A stretch of DNA of 37,781 nt from Thermoguttaceae bacterium. GTDB lineage: Bacteria > Planctomycetota > Planctomycetia > Pirellulales > Thermoguttaceae. The DNA lies in assembly GCA_017939795.1 (NCBI GenBank), contig JAGBAA010000090.1, positions 1 to 37,781 on the forward strand. Direction: 5' to 3'. Position numbers and translations under genes: made by a program. Below the pieces are notes generated by a model. The model made no database searches. It was not told the origin of the DNA and saw nothing but the letters and a program-made list of their open reading frames with translations. Shown one piece after another: positions 1-7,604 of the stretch (positions are counted from its first letter, which is position 1; the number at the start of each line of letters is the position of its first letter).

Positions 1-100
1 GACGGACGCTCAGACGGACGCTCAGACGGACGCTCAGACGGACGCTCAGACGGACGCTCAGACGGACGCTCAGACGGACGCTCAGACGGACGCTCAGACG
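1..100. repeat. 12-bp tandem repeat at the left edge (unit GACGGACGCTCA)
   Basis: Eight identical 12-bp units plus a four-base remainder run from the window edge, so the array may begin further left. The period is a multiple of three and every frame is open. In frame 2 the unit reads Thr-Asp-Ala-Gln. The same word type (QTDA, TDAQ, PDAQ) occurs in the linker repeats of the Fe-S protein near 35534-35806 and in the tail of the DUF1573 protein. Confidence 0.95.
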
Positions 101-124
101 AGAATGTCTGGTTGGTTCGTCTGA
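2..124 (+). CDS. Possible 3' end of an upstream gene with a TDAQ-repeat tail (partial)
   Basis: Frame 2 is open from the window edge through the 12-bp array and stops with TGA at 122-124. It would end a protein in (TDAQ)n followed by TRMSGWFV. A strong intrinsic terminator at 198-236 shows that some plus-strand unit ends here, which fits a gene ending at 124. The repeat keeps all frames open, so an intergenic array is an equally fair reading. Frame 1 of the array is continuous with the next gene, but that gene has its own ribosome binding site at 247-254. The product is unknown. Confidence 0.3.
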   Translation, partial: TDAQTDAQTDAQTDAQTDAQTDAQTDAQTDAQTRMSGWFV

Positions 125-197
125 CTGAGAGAAATGTACGGTGTGGAGATCCGCGTGATCCGAATGCCGTTTGGACGCATAAAAGATCGGAATTGGA

Positions 198-236
198 AAC
201 GGAGCGTGCCGTAGATCGGCGGACTCCGTTTTTTTT
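198..236 (+). terminator. Intrinsic terminator upstream of the enolase-superfamily gene
   Basis: Arms AACGGAG (198-204) and CTCCGTT (224-230) enclose a loop that has a small CCG/CGG stem of its own. A run of eight T follows (229-236). It lies 25 bases before the next start codon, so it either ends the upstream transcript or acts as a leader attenuator for the gene at 262. Confidence 0.7.
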
Positions 237-261
237 GTATGGAGAAAAGGAGGGCGTGCAG

Positions 262-1626
262 ATGCTTTCGGACATTTTTCTGAAGAGTGTGGAACCATGG
301 ACAGAACATTTTTCGTACCGTTTTCCGATGCAGTTCGGCGGGCGAGTCGTTTCGGACGTGCAGATCCTGAACGTCAAGGTGGAAGTTGAGTCCCGATCCG
401 GTCTTCACGGTGTTGGATACGGCGCCATGACGATGGGAAATGCCTGGGCGTGGATCTCTCCGACGCTGGAAAATGAGCAGACGCTGGACTGCATGATCTC
501 CCTGGGGCGGAAACTATGCGCGATCGCGTCAGACTATCGGGAAGCGGGCCATCCGATGGAGATCTGCCGTGCGTTGGCGCAGTCGTACGATGCGGCCGCG
601 CAGTCCGTTCTGGAAGAAAAGGGACTGGCGGAGTTTGACCGGTTCCCAAAGCTGGCTCAGATGGTGTCGGCCAGTCCGCTGGAGGCTGCGATTTTTGACG
701 CATTCGGCAAGATGCTCGGACGCGATTCCTTTCAGCTGCTTTCGGGCGAGTTCATGAATCAGGACCTCTCGCACTACCTGAACGACGATTTTCGCGGAGA
801 ATTTCTGGACCGCTACGTCCTTCCGAAGCCGAAAGAGTCGCTTTCGCTCTACCATTCCGTCGGCGGGCTGGATCCGCTGACGGATGCGGACATTTCGGAG
901 CGGGTGGGTGACGGACTTCCCGAAACGCTCGCGGAGTGGATCGAAGCAGACGGACTGACGCACCTGAAGATCAAGCTCAACGGAAGCGATCTGGACTGGG
1001 ACGTGGACCGAATGGTCTCGATCGAGTCAACGGCCGCGGAAGTGCAGGCAAAACGCGGATGCACGCAGTGGGCCTACTCGGCAGACTTTAACGAGAAGTG
1101 CCCCAATGAGGAGTACGTTTTTGAGTGGCTGCGCCGCGTCGAAGAACGTACACCGCTTGCGGTCGGGAGGCTCCAGTACGTCGAGCAGCCGACGTGTCGG
1201 GATCTGAAACGTGAACCGGTCATCGAAATGTTTCGGGTGGCGCAGATCCGGCCGGTGGTCATCGATGAGTCGCTCACGGATTTTGAGGCGTTCCTTTTGA
1301 GTCGGGAACGCGGATATTCCGGCGTCGCGCTCAAAGCGTGCAAGGGGCACCATGAGGCACTTTTAATGGCCGCCGCCGCGCAGAAATACGGAATGTTTCT
1401 CTGCGTGCAGGACCTCACCTGTCCCGGAGCCGCGTTCCTCCACAGTGCCTCGATCGCCGCGCACATTCCGACCGTCGAGGCGATCGAAGGCAACGGACGG
1501 CAGTACTGTCCGTCCGCCAGTGCGGCACTCGCGCCGAAGTACCCGCATCTTTTCAAGGTACGGGACGGCCGCATCCGCACCGACGTGCTGAACGGCCCCG
1601 GATTGGGATTCTCGGCATTTGAGTAG
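262..1626 (+). CDS. Mandelate racemase/muconate lactonizing enzyme family protein (enolase superfamily)
   Basis: This 454-residue soluble protein has the ligand set of the MLE subgroup of the enolase superfamily. A KxK pair (K236, K238, in HLKIKLNG) and K358 (VALKAC) are the expected acid/base lysines. D275 (SADFNE), E308 (VEQP) and D335 (IDES) are the expected Mg2+ ligands. Their order and spacing match the family, so the site looks intact. Members abstract a proton alpha to a carboxylate (lactonisation, racemisation or dehydration), and the substrate cannot be read from sequence. The start at 262 is chosen because AAGGAGGG at 247-254 sits seven bases upstream. The frame stays open to the left only because the 12-bp repeat has no stops. 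No convincing promoter is seen between the terminator at 198-236 and the start, so expression may depend on read-through. Confidence 0.85.
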   Translation: MLSDIFLKSVEPWTEHFSYRFPMQFGGRVVSDVQILNVKVEVESRSGLHGVGYGAMTMGNAWAWISPTLENEQTLDCMISLGRKLCAIASDYREAGHPMEICRALAQSYDAAAQSVLEEKGLAEFDRFPKLAQMVSASPLEAAIFDAFGKMLGRDSFQLLSGEFMNQDLSHYLNDDFRGEFLDRYVLPKPKESLSLYHSVGGLDPLTDADISERVGDGLPETLAEWIEADGLTHLKIKLNGSDLDWDVDRMVSIESTAAEVQAKRGCTQWAYSADFNEKCPNEEYVFEWLRRVEERTPLAVGRLQYVEQPTCRDLKREPVIEMFRVAQIRPVVIDESLTDFEAFLLSRERGYSGVALKACKGHHEALLMAAAAQKYGMFLCVQDLTCPGAAFLHSASIAAHIPTVEAIEGNGRQYCPSASAALAPKYPHLFKVRDGRIRTDVLNGPGLGFSAFE

Positions 1627-1647
1627 AGCAGGCCTTTTCCGCTTACC

Positions 1648-1703
1648 GCGAGCCGCGGCGGGCAATAGCGCTTCCGCGCGATGGCGTAGAAAACGCGGCT
1701 CGC
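1648..1703. repeat. Inverted repeat beside the enolase-superfamily gene
   Basis: Perfect 10-base arms GCGAGCCGCG (1648-1657) and CGCGGCTCGC (1694-1703) flank 36 bases. The right arm recurs at 1926-1935 as part of the longer direct repeat. There is no T-run, so this is not a classical terminator. Confidence 0.6.
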
Positions 1704-1839
1704 TGGCCGCTCCATTCTGGGAGTGCGCGTCCGCGATCTTCCGAGAGTTCGCGTGAGATTCAGGAAAAGCGATTTTCAAAACTCCCCGCACTTCAAACCA
1801 CCCCGTCTCGCTGCGCGAGCCACTCCTCCGAGGGAGGGG
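1685..1839. repeat. Direct repeat, about 155 bp, copy 1 (copy 2 at 1917-2071)
   Basis: The stretch is repeated almost identically 232 bases downstream. The only differences I see are a C/T change near 1738 and a T/C change near 1824. The duplicated unit includes the left end of the hairpin element, so the spacer and part of the element were copied together. Confidence 0.85.
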
Positions 1840-1906
1840 AATTTGGAGTGCGTGTCCACGCATTCAGCCTCCCCTTTTGGGGAAGGGGGACCGCCGCAGG
1901 CGGTGG
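1798..1906. repeat. REP/MITE-like hairpin element, copy A
   Basis: The element of about 109 bp begins CCACCCCG and ends GGCGGTGG, giving imperfect terminal inverted repeats. Inside are CTCGC-TGC-GCGAG, CCCCTCC-GAG-GGAGGGG (with one mismatch in this copy), a CCCC-TTTT-GGGG stem and CCGCC-GCA-GGCGG. The gene-sized open frames across it have no ribosome binding sites and recur with the repeats, so I treat it as non-coding. The layout resembles short palindromic non-autonomous elements. No transposase lies in the window. Confidence 0.7.
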
Positions 1907-1916
1907 ATGGCGAGGA

Positions 1917-2071
1917 CGTAGAAAACGCGGCTCGCTGGCCGCTCCATTCTGGGAGTGCGCGTCCGCGATTTTCCGAGAGTTCGCGTGAGATTCAGGAAAA
2001 GCGATTTTCAAAACTCCCCGCACTTCAAACCACCCCGTCTCGCTGCGCGAGCCACCCCTCCGAGGGAGGGG
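1917..2071. repeat. Direct repeat, about 155 bp, copy 2
   Basis: This is the second copy of the unit at 1685-1839, offset by 232 bases and nearly identical. It contains the left end of element copy B. Confidence 0.85.
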
Positions 2072-2123
2072 CTTCTTGAATGCGTGTCCGCGCTTTCATC
2101 CGGAGGACCGTCGAAGACGATGG
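2030..2123. repeat. REP/MITE-like hairpin element, copy B (diverged right half)
   Basis: The left half matches copy A. The right half has diverged, but where copies A and C have CCGCC-GCA-GGCGG this copy has CGTC-GAA-GACG. A stem with a different sequence is therefore kept. It is followed by GCGGCG and a T-run, as in copy C. Confidence 0.6.
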
Positions 2124-2178
2124 AAGGGTTTCGCGGCGTTTTTTTATGGACTTGAGGTTTCCGAAGAGTTCTCCCAAA

Positions 2179-2286
2179 CCACCCCGTCTCGCTGCGCGAG
2201 CCACCCCTCCGAGGGAAGGGAATTTGGAGTGCGTGTCCACGCATTCAGCCTCCCCTTTGGGGAAGGGGGACCGCCGCAGGCGGTGG
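2179..2286. repeat. REP/MITE-like hairpin element, copy C
   Basis: This is a complete copy, nearly identical to copy A from CCACCCCG to GGCGGTGG, with one fewer T in the central stem loop. GCGGCG plus a T-run follows, then a stretch similar to that after copy B. It ends about 80 bases before the next gene, so it probably lies in that gene's leader or promoter region. Confidence 0.7.
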
Positions 2287-2368
2287 AAGGGGGCCGCGGC
2301 GTTTTTTTACGGACTTCAGATTTTCGAAAATTTCCCCAAACTATTCCGCAATACCGAGTACAAAAACC

Positions 2369-4885
2369 ATGAGATTTCGATCGATTTTCATTTTGATGTG
2401 GGCCGTTCTGGTTTCGGCTTTCCCTGCGGCGGACGAGTGCCGTTCGGAATCGCGGACGGACCGGCTGACGGGCGGGAGAGCATCCGGAAGTTCCGAGAGC
2501 CGGCCGACGGTGCGTCAGATGGCAGCCGAGGTCATGGGCGTGACTCCGCAGATGGTCCAGAACGCGATCGCGGGCGGTGCGGAATATCTGAAAGCGACTC
2601 AAAGCCGAAACGGAAGCTGGGAGGAACAGGACATTCACATCGGGGGGATCTCGGCACTCTGTACGCTTGCGCTTCTGAATGCGGGCGTGCCTGCGGACGA
2701 TCCGAAAATGGTGCGTGCGCTGGATTACCTTCGGAGTATCGACCCGACGTCCGGAAACCTTCAGAGCAACTACGTCGCGGCACTTCAGACGATGGTATTC
2801 TGTATGGCGGATCCCAAACGCGACGCGGGTCTGATCCGGCGGAACGTGCTGTGGTTCATCCAGACGCAGAAAGAGAAAGGGCTGAAGCCCGGTTCGTGGG
2901 GGTATCCGTACGGCGACGGTGACCCGTCAAATTCGCAGTTCACGCTCCTTGCGCTCTATGAAGCATCGCAGCTTGGGCTGAATATTCCGCCGAAAGTCTG
3001 GGAGAATGCGCAAAAGTACTGGGAAAAGATCCAGAATATGGACGGCTCGTGGTCCTACTATTATTTTCCTCCGGAGCTGGAACGGCAGACCGCCGGGACG
3101 GGATCCATGACGTGTGCGGGAATCGTTTCGCTCCTGATCGCGGCAGAAAAGTCCCAGTTGGCGGACGCGCGGATCGAGGGGGAGGAGTTCCTTCCGTGCC
3201 AGCGTCAGGAAAATCGCCTCACGAAGCGTCTGAGTCACGCACGGACCTGGATGGAAAAGCATTTCAGCGTCGCGCGCAATCCGGGGAACAAAGACTGGCT
3301 CCTCTACTATCTGTACGGGCTGGAGCGCATGGGGCGCATGACGGAGCAGAGATTCATCGGCGGGCACGACTGGTACCGGGAAGGGACGGCGCATCTTCTG
3401 CGTCTCTCGAAGACGGTGGACCGCGAGGATAAACTGCTCGTTTACTGGGAAGGCGCGACTTCCAGCGAGAAGATCAAGCCGATCGCGACGTCGCTGGCGC
3501 TTCTTTTTCTCTCGAAGGGACGCTACCCGGTCCTCATGACGAAAGTGCAGTTCACGAAGGAAACGGAGGACTGGAATCAGCATCGGCACGACGTGAGCCA
3601 TTTGGCCCGTTTTGTGGAGCGGAAGTGGAAAAAGCACCTCACGACGCAGAGCGTGGATCTTGAAGAAGCGGCGGTCGAAGACCTTCTGCTCTCGCCGGTC
3701 CTCTTCATTTCCGGGAAGGATTCGCCGTGCCCAAAGGATCCGGTACTGCGGGCGGAATTCGGCCGGAAACTGCGGGACTATGTGGATCGGGGCGGATTCA
3801 TCGTCGCGGAGGGGGTCTGTCCGGGAGGGACTTTCGATGACGGGATGCGTCAGCTTCTCAAGGAGATCTTTCCGGAGGAGGAAGAGCATCTCTACCCCAT
3901 GCCGCCCGAACATCCGATCTGGAGTGCCGAGGCTGCCGTACCGCCGCAGTATGTGCGTCCGATCTACTGTCTGGACTACGGGTGCCGCACGTGCCTGCTT
4001 TTCCTGCCGGCGGAAAAAAATCCGCGTCCGTCGCTCTCATGTCTGTGGGAGCTGGCTCCGGAAATGCGTGCGGAGGCGCTTCATTCCGCGAACGTGAAGC
4101 GGGAGATCCTCGCCGGGATGAATCTCGGGCTGAATATACTGGCGTACGTGACGGAACGGAAACTGCGCGGGAAAGAGGAGAGTTTCGCGAATTTCACGGA
4201 GACTCCGGAGGACGAAACGGAGCGTCCGGAGGGATCTTCGGCCCGCGGGAAGCTGAGTATGGCGAATCTGCGTCACGGCGGCGGGTGCGAGGCTGCGCCG
4301 GAGGCTTTGCGGAATCTTCTGCGTCAGGCGCAGACCACGCTGGGAAATACGTCGGGGATCCTGGAGGAAACGCTCCCGCTTTCCTCGCCAGGGATCTTCG
4401 AGTACCCGGTCCTTTTCATGCAGGGACGCTACGCATTTCGGTTCACGCCGACGGAACGGAAAGCTCTCGCGGAGTATCTGGAGCGGGGAGGGATCCTGCT
4501 GGTGAATTCCATCTGCGGTGCGGAGGCTTTCGACTCGGCGTTTCGCTCTGAGATGCGTGAAATCGTCCGGAATGCCGGACTGGCAGGGACGGGTGAGTCC
4601 GAGCGGATCGGCGAGCTGGAAGAGATCCCGCTTTCCGACCCGCTCTGTACGGACCGGCTTGGCGGGTTTGCGCTTTCAGAGATCCGGTCACGTGCGGAGA
4701 AAAATGCGGATCCTGTCCCCGTTCAGCTTTGGGGAATTCGAAAAAACGGACGCTGGGCCGTAGTCTACTCGCCGCTGGATCTGAGCTGCGCACTGGAAGG
4801 TCATCCTTCGGCAGGCTGCGTCGGCTACAGTCCGGAAGATGCCGCGAAGATCGGGATCAACGTCATTCTGTACTCGATGCAGTGA
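2369..4885 (+). CDS. Exported DUF4159 / prenyltransferase-squalene-cyclase-fold repeat protein
   Basis: The 838-residue protein starts with a Sec-type signal (MRFRS, hydrophobic stretch, then AFPAADE). Residues about 70-260 carry alpha/alpha-toroid repeats of the squalene-cyclase/prenyltransferase type (GGAEYLKATQSRNGSW, SWGYPYGDGD, MDGSWSYYY). Residues about 390-600 resemble a DUF4159 domain (VQFTKETEDWNQHRHDV, a GGFIVAEG strand, then GLNILAYVTERKL). A second DUF4159-like copy spans about 630-838 (YLERGGILLVNS, GINVILYSMQ). The combination is well known from planctomycetes but has no established function. The toroid here is unlikely to be a cyclase because I see no DxDD-type catalytic motif. 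No strong ribosome binding site precedes the ATG. A terminator follows at 4897-4942. Confidence 0.8.
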   Translation: MRFRSIFILMWAVLVSAFPAADECRSESRTDRLTGGRASGSSESRPTVRQMAAEVMGVTPQMVQNAIAGGAEYLKATQSRNGSWEEQDIHIGGISALCTLALLNAGVPADDPKMVRALDYLRSIDPTSGNLQSNYVAALQTMVFCMADPKRDAGLIRRNVLWFIQTQKEKGLKPGSWGYPYGDGDPSNSQFTLLALYEASQLGLNIPPKVWENAQKYWEKIQNMDGSWSYYYFPPELERQTAGTGSMTCAGIVSLLIAAEKSQLADARIEGEEFLPCQRQENRLTKRLSHARTWMEKHFSVARNPGNKDWLLYYLYGLERMGRMTEQRFIGGHDWYREGTAHLLRLSKTVDREDKLLVYWEGATSSEKIKPIATSLALLFLSKGRYPVLMTKVQFTKETEDWNQHRHDVSHLARFVERKWKKHLTTQSVDLEEAAVEDLLLSPVLFISGKDSPCPKDPVLRAEFGRKLRDYVDRGGFIVAEGVCPGGTFDDGMRQLLKEIFPEEEEHLYPMPPEHPIWSAEAAVPPQYVRPIYCLDYGCRTCLLFLPAEKNPRPSLSCLWELAPEMRAEALHSANVKREILAGMNLGLNILAYVTERKLRGKEESFANFTETPEDETERPEGSSARGKLSMANLRHGGGCEAAPEALRNLLRQAQTTLGNTSGILEETLPLSSPGIFEYPVLFMQGRYAFRFTPTERKALAEYLERGGILLVNSICGAEAFDSAFRSEMREIVRNAGLAGTGESERIGELEEIPLSDPLCTDRLGGFALSEIRSRAEKNADPVPVQLWGIRKNGRWAVVYSPLDLSCALEGHPSAGCVGYSPEDAAKIGINVILYSMQ

Positions 4886-4896
4886 CTTTTCGGAAA

Positions 4897-4942
4897 AAAA
4901 GACACAAAATGGAGTAAATTTGGGAAATTTTGTGTCTTTTAG
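4897..4942 (+). terminator. Intrinsic terminator after the DUF4159 gene
   Basis: Perfect 14-base arms AAAAGACACAAAAT (4897-4910) and ATTTTGTGTCTTTT (4927-4940) enclose a 16-base loop. The stem is AT-rich with A- and T-runs at its feet. It lies 11 bases after the stop codon and just before the promoter of the FHA unit. Confidence 0.75.
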
Positions 4943-4954
4943 CGAAAAGGATAG

Positions 4955-4983
4955 TTGACATTTTGGCGATTTTAGGCTAAGAT
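4955..4983 (+). promoter_or_regulatory. Sigma-70-type promoter of the FHA unit
   Basis: TTGACA (4955-4960), a 17-base spacer and TAAGAT (4978-4983) lie about 65 bases before the FHA start codon. It sits directly after the terminator, marking a transcription unit boundary. Confidence 0.75.
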
Positions 4984-5048
4984 AGAAGAAAAGCAAATTG
5001 GGGGATTTTTTTATTTACCGCCACTCACCATAGAGGAGGACTCCGAGT

Positions 5049-5675
5049 ATGATGGAAGTCAAGCTGATCGTAGCCAACGGCTCACACAAGGGGAAGGAAA
5101 TCAAGATCGCGCGCGATGTTTTTGAGATCGGGAAATCGCCCCGATGCCAGCTTTCTCCGGGAGGCGAAGGCGTGGCGCGCCACCACTGTGCCATTTTCCG
5201 CAAGGAAGGGTACGCGGCAGTCAAGCCGATCGATGCAGCAGAACCGACTTTCATCAACGGTAAGCGGATCGAAAAGCCGCAGAAACTCCGAAACGGCGAC
5301 ATCCTGAAAGTGGGCGGTCTGGAGCTTGAAGTCCAGCTCACGGTGGGAGTCAGCGGGCAGAAACTGTCCAAGGTGCAGTCCGTGACGGAAGCGGCGGCGC
5401 GAGTCGTGGAAAAACGCCAGATCCGTGAAAGCAAAGCCAAGGCTGCCGGCGGGAAAGACGATGACGATCTGGATCTTTTCGCGATTTTTGGCGAAGAGGC
5501 GCCGACTGAAGAGGATCTTCCGTCTTTCATTACGCGGAAGCATCGCGAAACGAACACCGAAGCGGCGCAGGTCAGTCAGGAAGACGATGCACTGGCCAAA
5601 GAAAAGAAAATGCAGGAATCGACGCGAAATGCTGCCGGTGACGCCATCAAAGCGATGCTTCGCCAGGCCCGTTAA
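5049..5675 (+). CDS. FHA domain protein
   Basis: The 208-residue cytoplasmic protein has one forkhead-associated domain at about residues 5-97. It shows the GxxxR strand (G28, R32), an ARHH motif at 43-46 in place of the usual SRxH, and the NG turn (N70, G71). FHA domains bind phosphothreonine peptides. The Ser-to-Ala change at 43 removes one common phosphate contact, so binding may be altered. The rest is charged and probably disordered, with an acidic DDDDLDLF stretch near residue 140. The start is supported by GAGGAGGA at 5033-5040. The gene has its own promoter and is followed by a 12-bp array and two small downstream genes. After the TAA the same frame remains open for about 84 codons. 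Confidence 0.85.
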   Translation: MMEVKLIVANGSHKGKEIKIARDVFEIGKSPRCQLSPGGEGVARHHCAIFRKEGYAAVKPIDAAEPTFINGKRIEKPQKLRNGDILKVGGLELEVQLTVGVSGQKLSKVQSVTEAAARVVEKRQIRESKAKAAGGKDDDDLDLFAIFGEEAPTEEDLPSFITRKHRETNTEAAQVSQEDDALAKEKKMQESTRNAAGDAIKAMLRQAR

Positions 5676-5758
5676 AGTGCGTGTGCGCCGGATGCGGCAG
5701 CTCCGGGAGGTCTGAGAGGCGCATTTCGCGGCAGACCTGGGATGCCGTTTCGGGAGGC

Positions 5759-5890
5759 GGATCTCGCGGTGGATCTCGCAGTAGATCTCGCAGTAGATCT
5801 CGCGGTGGATCTCGCGGTGGATCTCGCGGTGGATCTCGCGGTGGATCTCGCGAAGGATCTCGCGGTGGATCTCGCGAAGGATCTCGCGGT
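5759..5890. repeat. 12-bp tandem array (unit GGATCTCGCGGT), 11 copies
   Basis: Eleven uninterrupted 12-bp units differ by a few substitutions (GGT, AGT or GAA at the unit end). Every unit contains GATC. In the FHA frame the array reads Asp-Leu-Ala-Val/Lys, and in another frame Gly-Ser-Arg-Gly. It lies between the FHA stop and the ribosome binding site of the next gene (AGGAGG at 5898-5903). I take it as intergenic, because the two frames that cross it have no good ribosome binding site. Confidence 0.95.
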
Positions 5891-5907
5891 GGATTTAGGA
5901 GGCAGAC

Positions 5908-6174
5908 ATGAATTCCGACGAAAATGAAGAAAAAATGACGTCCCTGCTGGGAATTGGTCTGGATGCGCCGGATGAGGAGGTGCGTTTGACGCGCGGACGG
6001 AATTTTGCGCTCGTTGGCGGAAGTCAGGAGACGCACGAAATCATGCAGGAGACCGTCTGCAAGGTGAACGAAAATCTGGAACGCCGCGGGAAGGTCTTTG
6101 AAGAGACGACGCGCCGGGAGTTCCTTGACGTTCTCCATGAAGTCGTTGAGTCGATGAATTACCGGAGGGATTGA
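5908..6174 (+). CDS. Unknown 88-residue protein
   Basis: I do not recognise this family. The start is well supported by AGGAGG at 5898-5903, five bases from the ATG. The product is charged and soluble, with no signal or membrane segment. Its C-terminal two thirds (ETHEIMQETVCKVNENLERR, then a stretch ending in HEVVESMNYRRD) looks helical. It probably belongs to the FHA transcription unit and lies 20-90 bases before the DUF1573 gene, so an envelope or signalling adaptor role is possible but not shown. Confidence 0.65.
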   Translation: MNSDENEEKMTSLLGIGLDAPDEEVRLTRGRNFALVGGSQETHEIMQETVCKVNENLERRGKVFEETTRREFLDVLHEVVESMNYRRD

Positions 6175-6260
6175 GTTTTTTCCGGACAGTGTGAATGAAT
6201 GGTCTGTGGGCGGAGTGCCTGATGGCTGAGTATTTGGAACGGGACTTGAAAGGAAACCGG

Positions 6261-7283
6261 ATGAGAACGTTTGGATCGCATTTGACGTGCCTCGTTTTCG
6301 TGATTTTACTTGGCGCTGCTCTGGGTCGGATGCTTGGAAATGGACAGTATGCCCAGTGGACGCAGCTCTATGCGGAGATCGAGCAGGCGGAGGAGAGCCT
6401 GAAGGTTTTGGCGAACGTTCCTCTCGTAAAATATGAAGGGAATTTTGATTTCGGGATCCTGACGGGAGAACCGGAAACACTGACGCATACTTTTTCCGTG
6501 ACGAATACCGGACGGGGAGTACTTCGGCTGGGAACTCCTATTTTCGAACAGGAAGGCGTTTCCTGCATCCTTTCGAAGACAGAGGCCGCTCCTGACGAGA
6601 GCATTGAGATCTCGGTGTCGTGTACTCCCTCCAAAGAGGAGACTGATTTCGGATTCTCGGTCTCGATCCCGACCAATGCTCCGACGGAACCTGAGCTGGA
6701 ATTTTTCCTTGGCGGGTCGGTTTATCCGGAGGTCTGGGTGAAAGAAAAGACTCTGGAGGTCGCGGGTGTGCCGACGGCGAATGAATTCCGCGTCAGTAAT
6801 CCGGTCTACTCCATTGCGGAGGGAGGATCGCTGCGTCTTTCCGAGCTTCGGGTCACGAATGAAGAGTATGCGAAATTCTTCCGTTTTGAGCAGACGGAAA
6901 TGTACTCCTACGATTTTCAGGGAGTGACGCCGGCTCCGAATTCCGGTCAGATCGTGCTGATCTCCATCCTGCCGGGACTGCCGAACAAAGTCTTCACGGT
7001 AAACGTAGAAGGGAAGACCAATTCGGAAAAAATGCCGACGATCCGTTTTGCCATCGATTTTAAAATGCCGAAGGCCGACACGATGTTCGGAACGCCGGAA
7101 ACCGGATTCGTGCCGCTTCTGCCGCCAGTTGAGAGTTCGAGCGTACAGAAAACTCCGGACGCTCAGGACGCTCAGGAAGTTCCAGATACACAGAAAACTC
7201 CGGACGCTCAGGAGACGCCAAAGGATCCTTCCGGGGGTGCGGACGTGCCGGATTCCATTCAGCTGGACGCTGAAGATCCGTGA
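6261..7283 (+). CDS. DUF1573 domain membrane-anchored protein
   Basis: The 340-residue protein starts at 6261, where AAAGGA (6249-6254) precedes ATG. A longer in-frame start at 6195 lacks a ribosome binding site. Residues about 8-27 form an N-terminal membrane anchor or uncleaved signal. Residues about 55-130 are a DUF1573 (Hydin/ASPM-like Ig) domain: FDFGILTGEPETLTHTFSVT, then NTGRGVLRLG and ISVSCTPS. A second beta-rich region follows. The last 60 residues are a low-complexity tail with TPDAQ words from a small in-gene repeat (about 7148-7215). Proteins of this type sit outside the cytoplasmic membrane in planctomycetes and Bacteroidota, with unknown ligands. Confidence 0.8.
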   Translation: MRTFGSHLTCLVFVILLGAALGRMLGNGQYAQWTQLYAEIEQAEESLKVLANVPLVKYEGNFDFGILTGEPETLTHTFSVTNTGRGVLRLGTPIFEQEGVSCILSKTEAAPDESIEISVSCTPSKEETDFGFSVSIPTNAPTEPELEFFLGGSVYPEVWVKEKTLEVAGVPTANEFRVSNPVYSIAEGGSLRLSELRVTNEEYAKFFRFEQTEMYSYDFQGVTPAPNSGQIVLISILPGLPNKVFTVNVEGKTNSEKMPTIRFAIDFKMPKADTMFGTPETGFVPLLPPVESSSVQKTPDAQDAQEVPDTQKTPDAQETPKDPSGGADVPDSIQLDAEDP

Positions 7284-7604
7284 ATTCCGGAATTTGCTGC
7301 GCGGAACACGAAACGCAGAGAGACTCCGACGTTGGGGTTGGATCCTGCTGACGCGAAACGCAGGGAGACTGTTTTCCATGCGTCTGGAGTCGCAGAATGT
7401 TCGTTTCCTTCGTTTTTTGGGGGAAACCGGTTTGCCGGGGCGTGTAGAGTTGACTGAACCGAATATTTGGACGGAGACAAAACGGCGCAATGCCGGGCAG
7501 GGATCCGCCGCGGAGACAGAAGCGGTTTCCGCACTTTTAGTATTTTAGTGAATGAAGTTTGACGGCTGAAGGATTCAGCCTTTTTCGGGGCAACAGGAAA
7601 TCCC
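7284..7604. other. Intergenic region with an imperfect 21-bp direct repeat and one weak small frame
   Basis: A near-identical 21-base segment (ACGAAACGCAGAGAGACT type) occurs at 7303-7323 and 7351-7371. A 56-codon frame at 7378-7548 has a possible AGGGAGA site at 7362-7368 but no recognisable family, and I do not call it a gene. The region ends with the hairpin at 7564-7585. No clear promoter is seen. Confidence 0.5.
7564..7585 (+). terminator. Small hairpin with T-run in the cytochrome gene leader
   Basis: GGCTGAA (7564-7570), a three-base loop and TTCAGCC (7574-7580) are followed by five T. The hairpin ends 20 bases before the start codon and just upstream of AGGAA at 7594-7598. It could end transcription from the DUF1573 unit or attenuate the cytochrome gene. 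Confidence 0.55.

Noticed and set aside
1723..2372. Several overlapping open frames of 60-120 codons on both strands
   Set aside because: They follow the repeated hairpin elements, share the same repeated peptides and lack ribosome binding sites; they arise from repeat copies.
5742..5927. 61-codon DLAV-repeat frame as a separate small gene
   Set aside because: It has no ribosome binding site, overlaps the well-supported gene at 5908 and consists almost only of the array.
7378..7548. 56-codon open frame between the DUF1573 and cytochrome genes
   Set aside because: It has only a weak possible ribosome binding site and no family resemblance, so it was left as an intergenic note.
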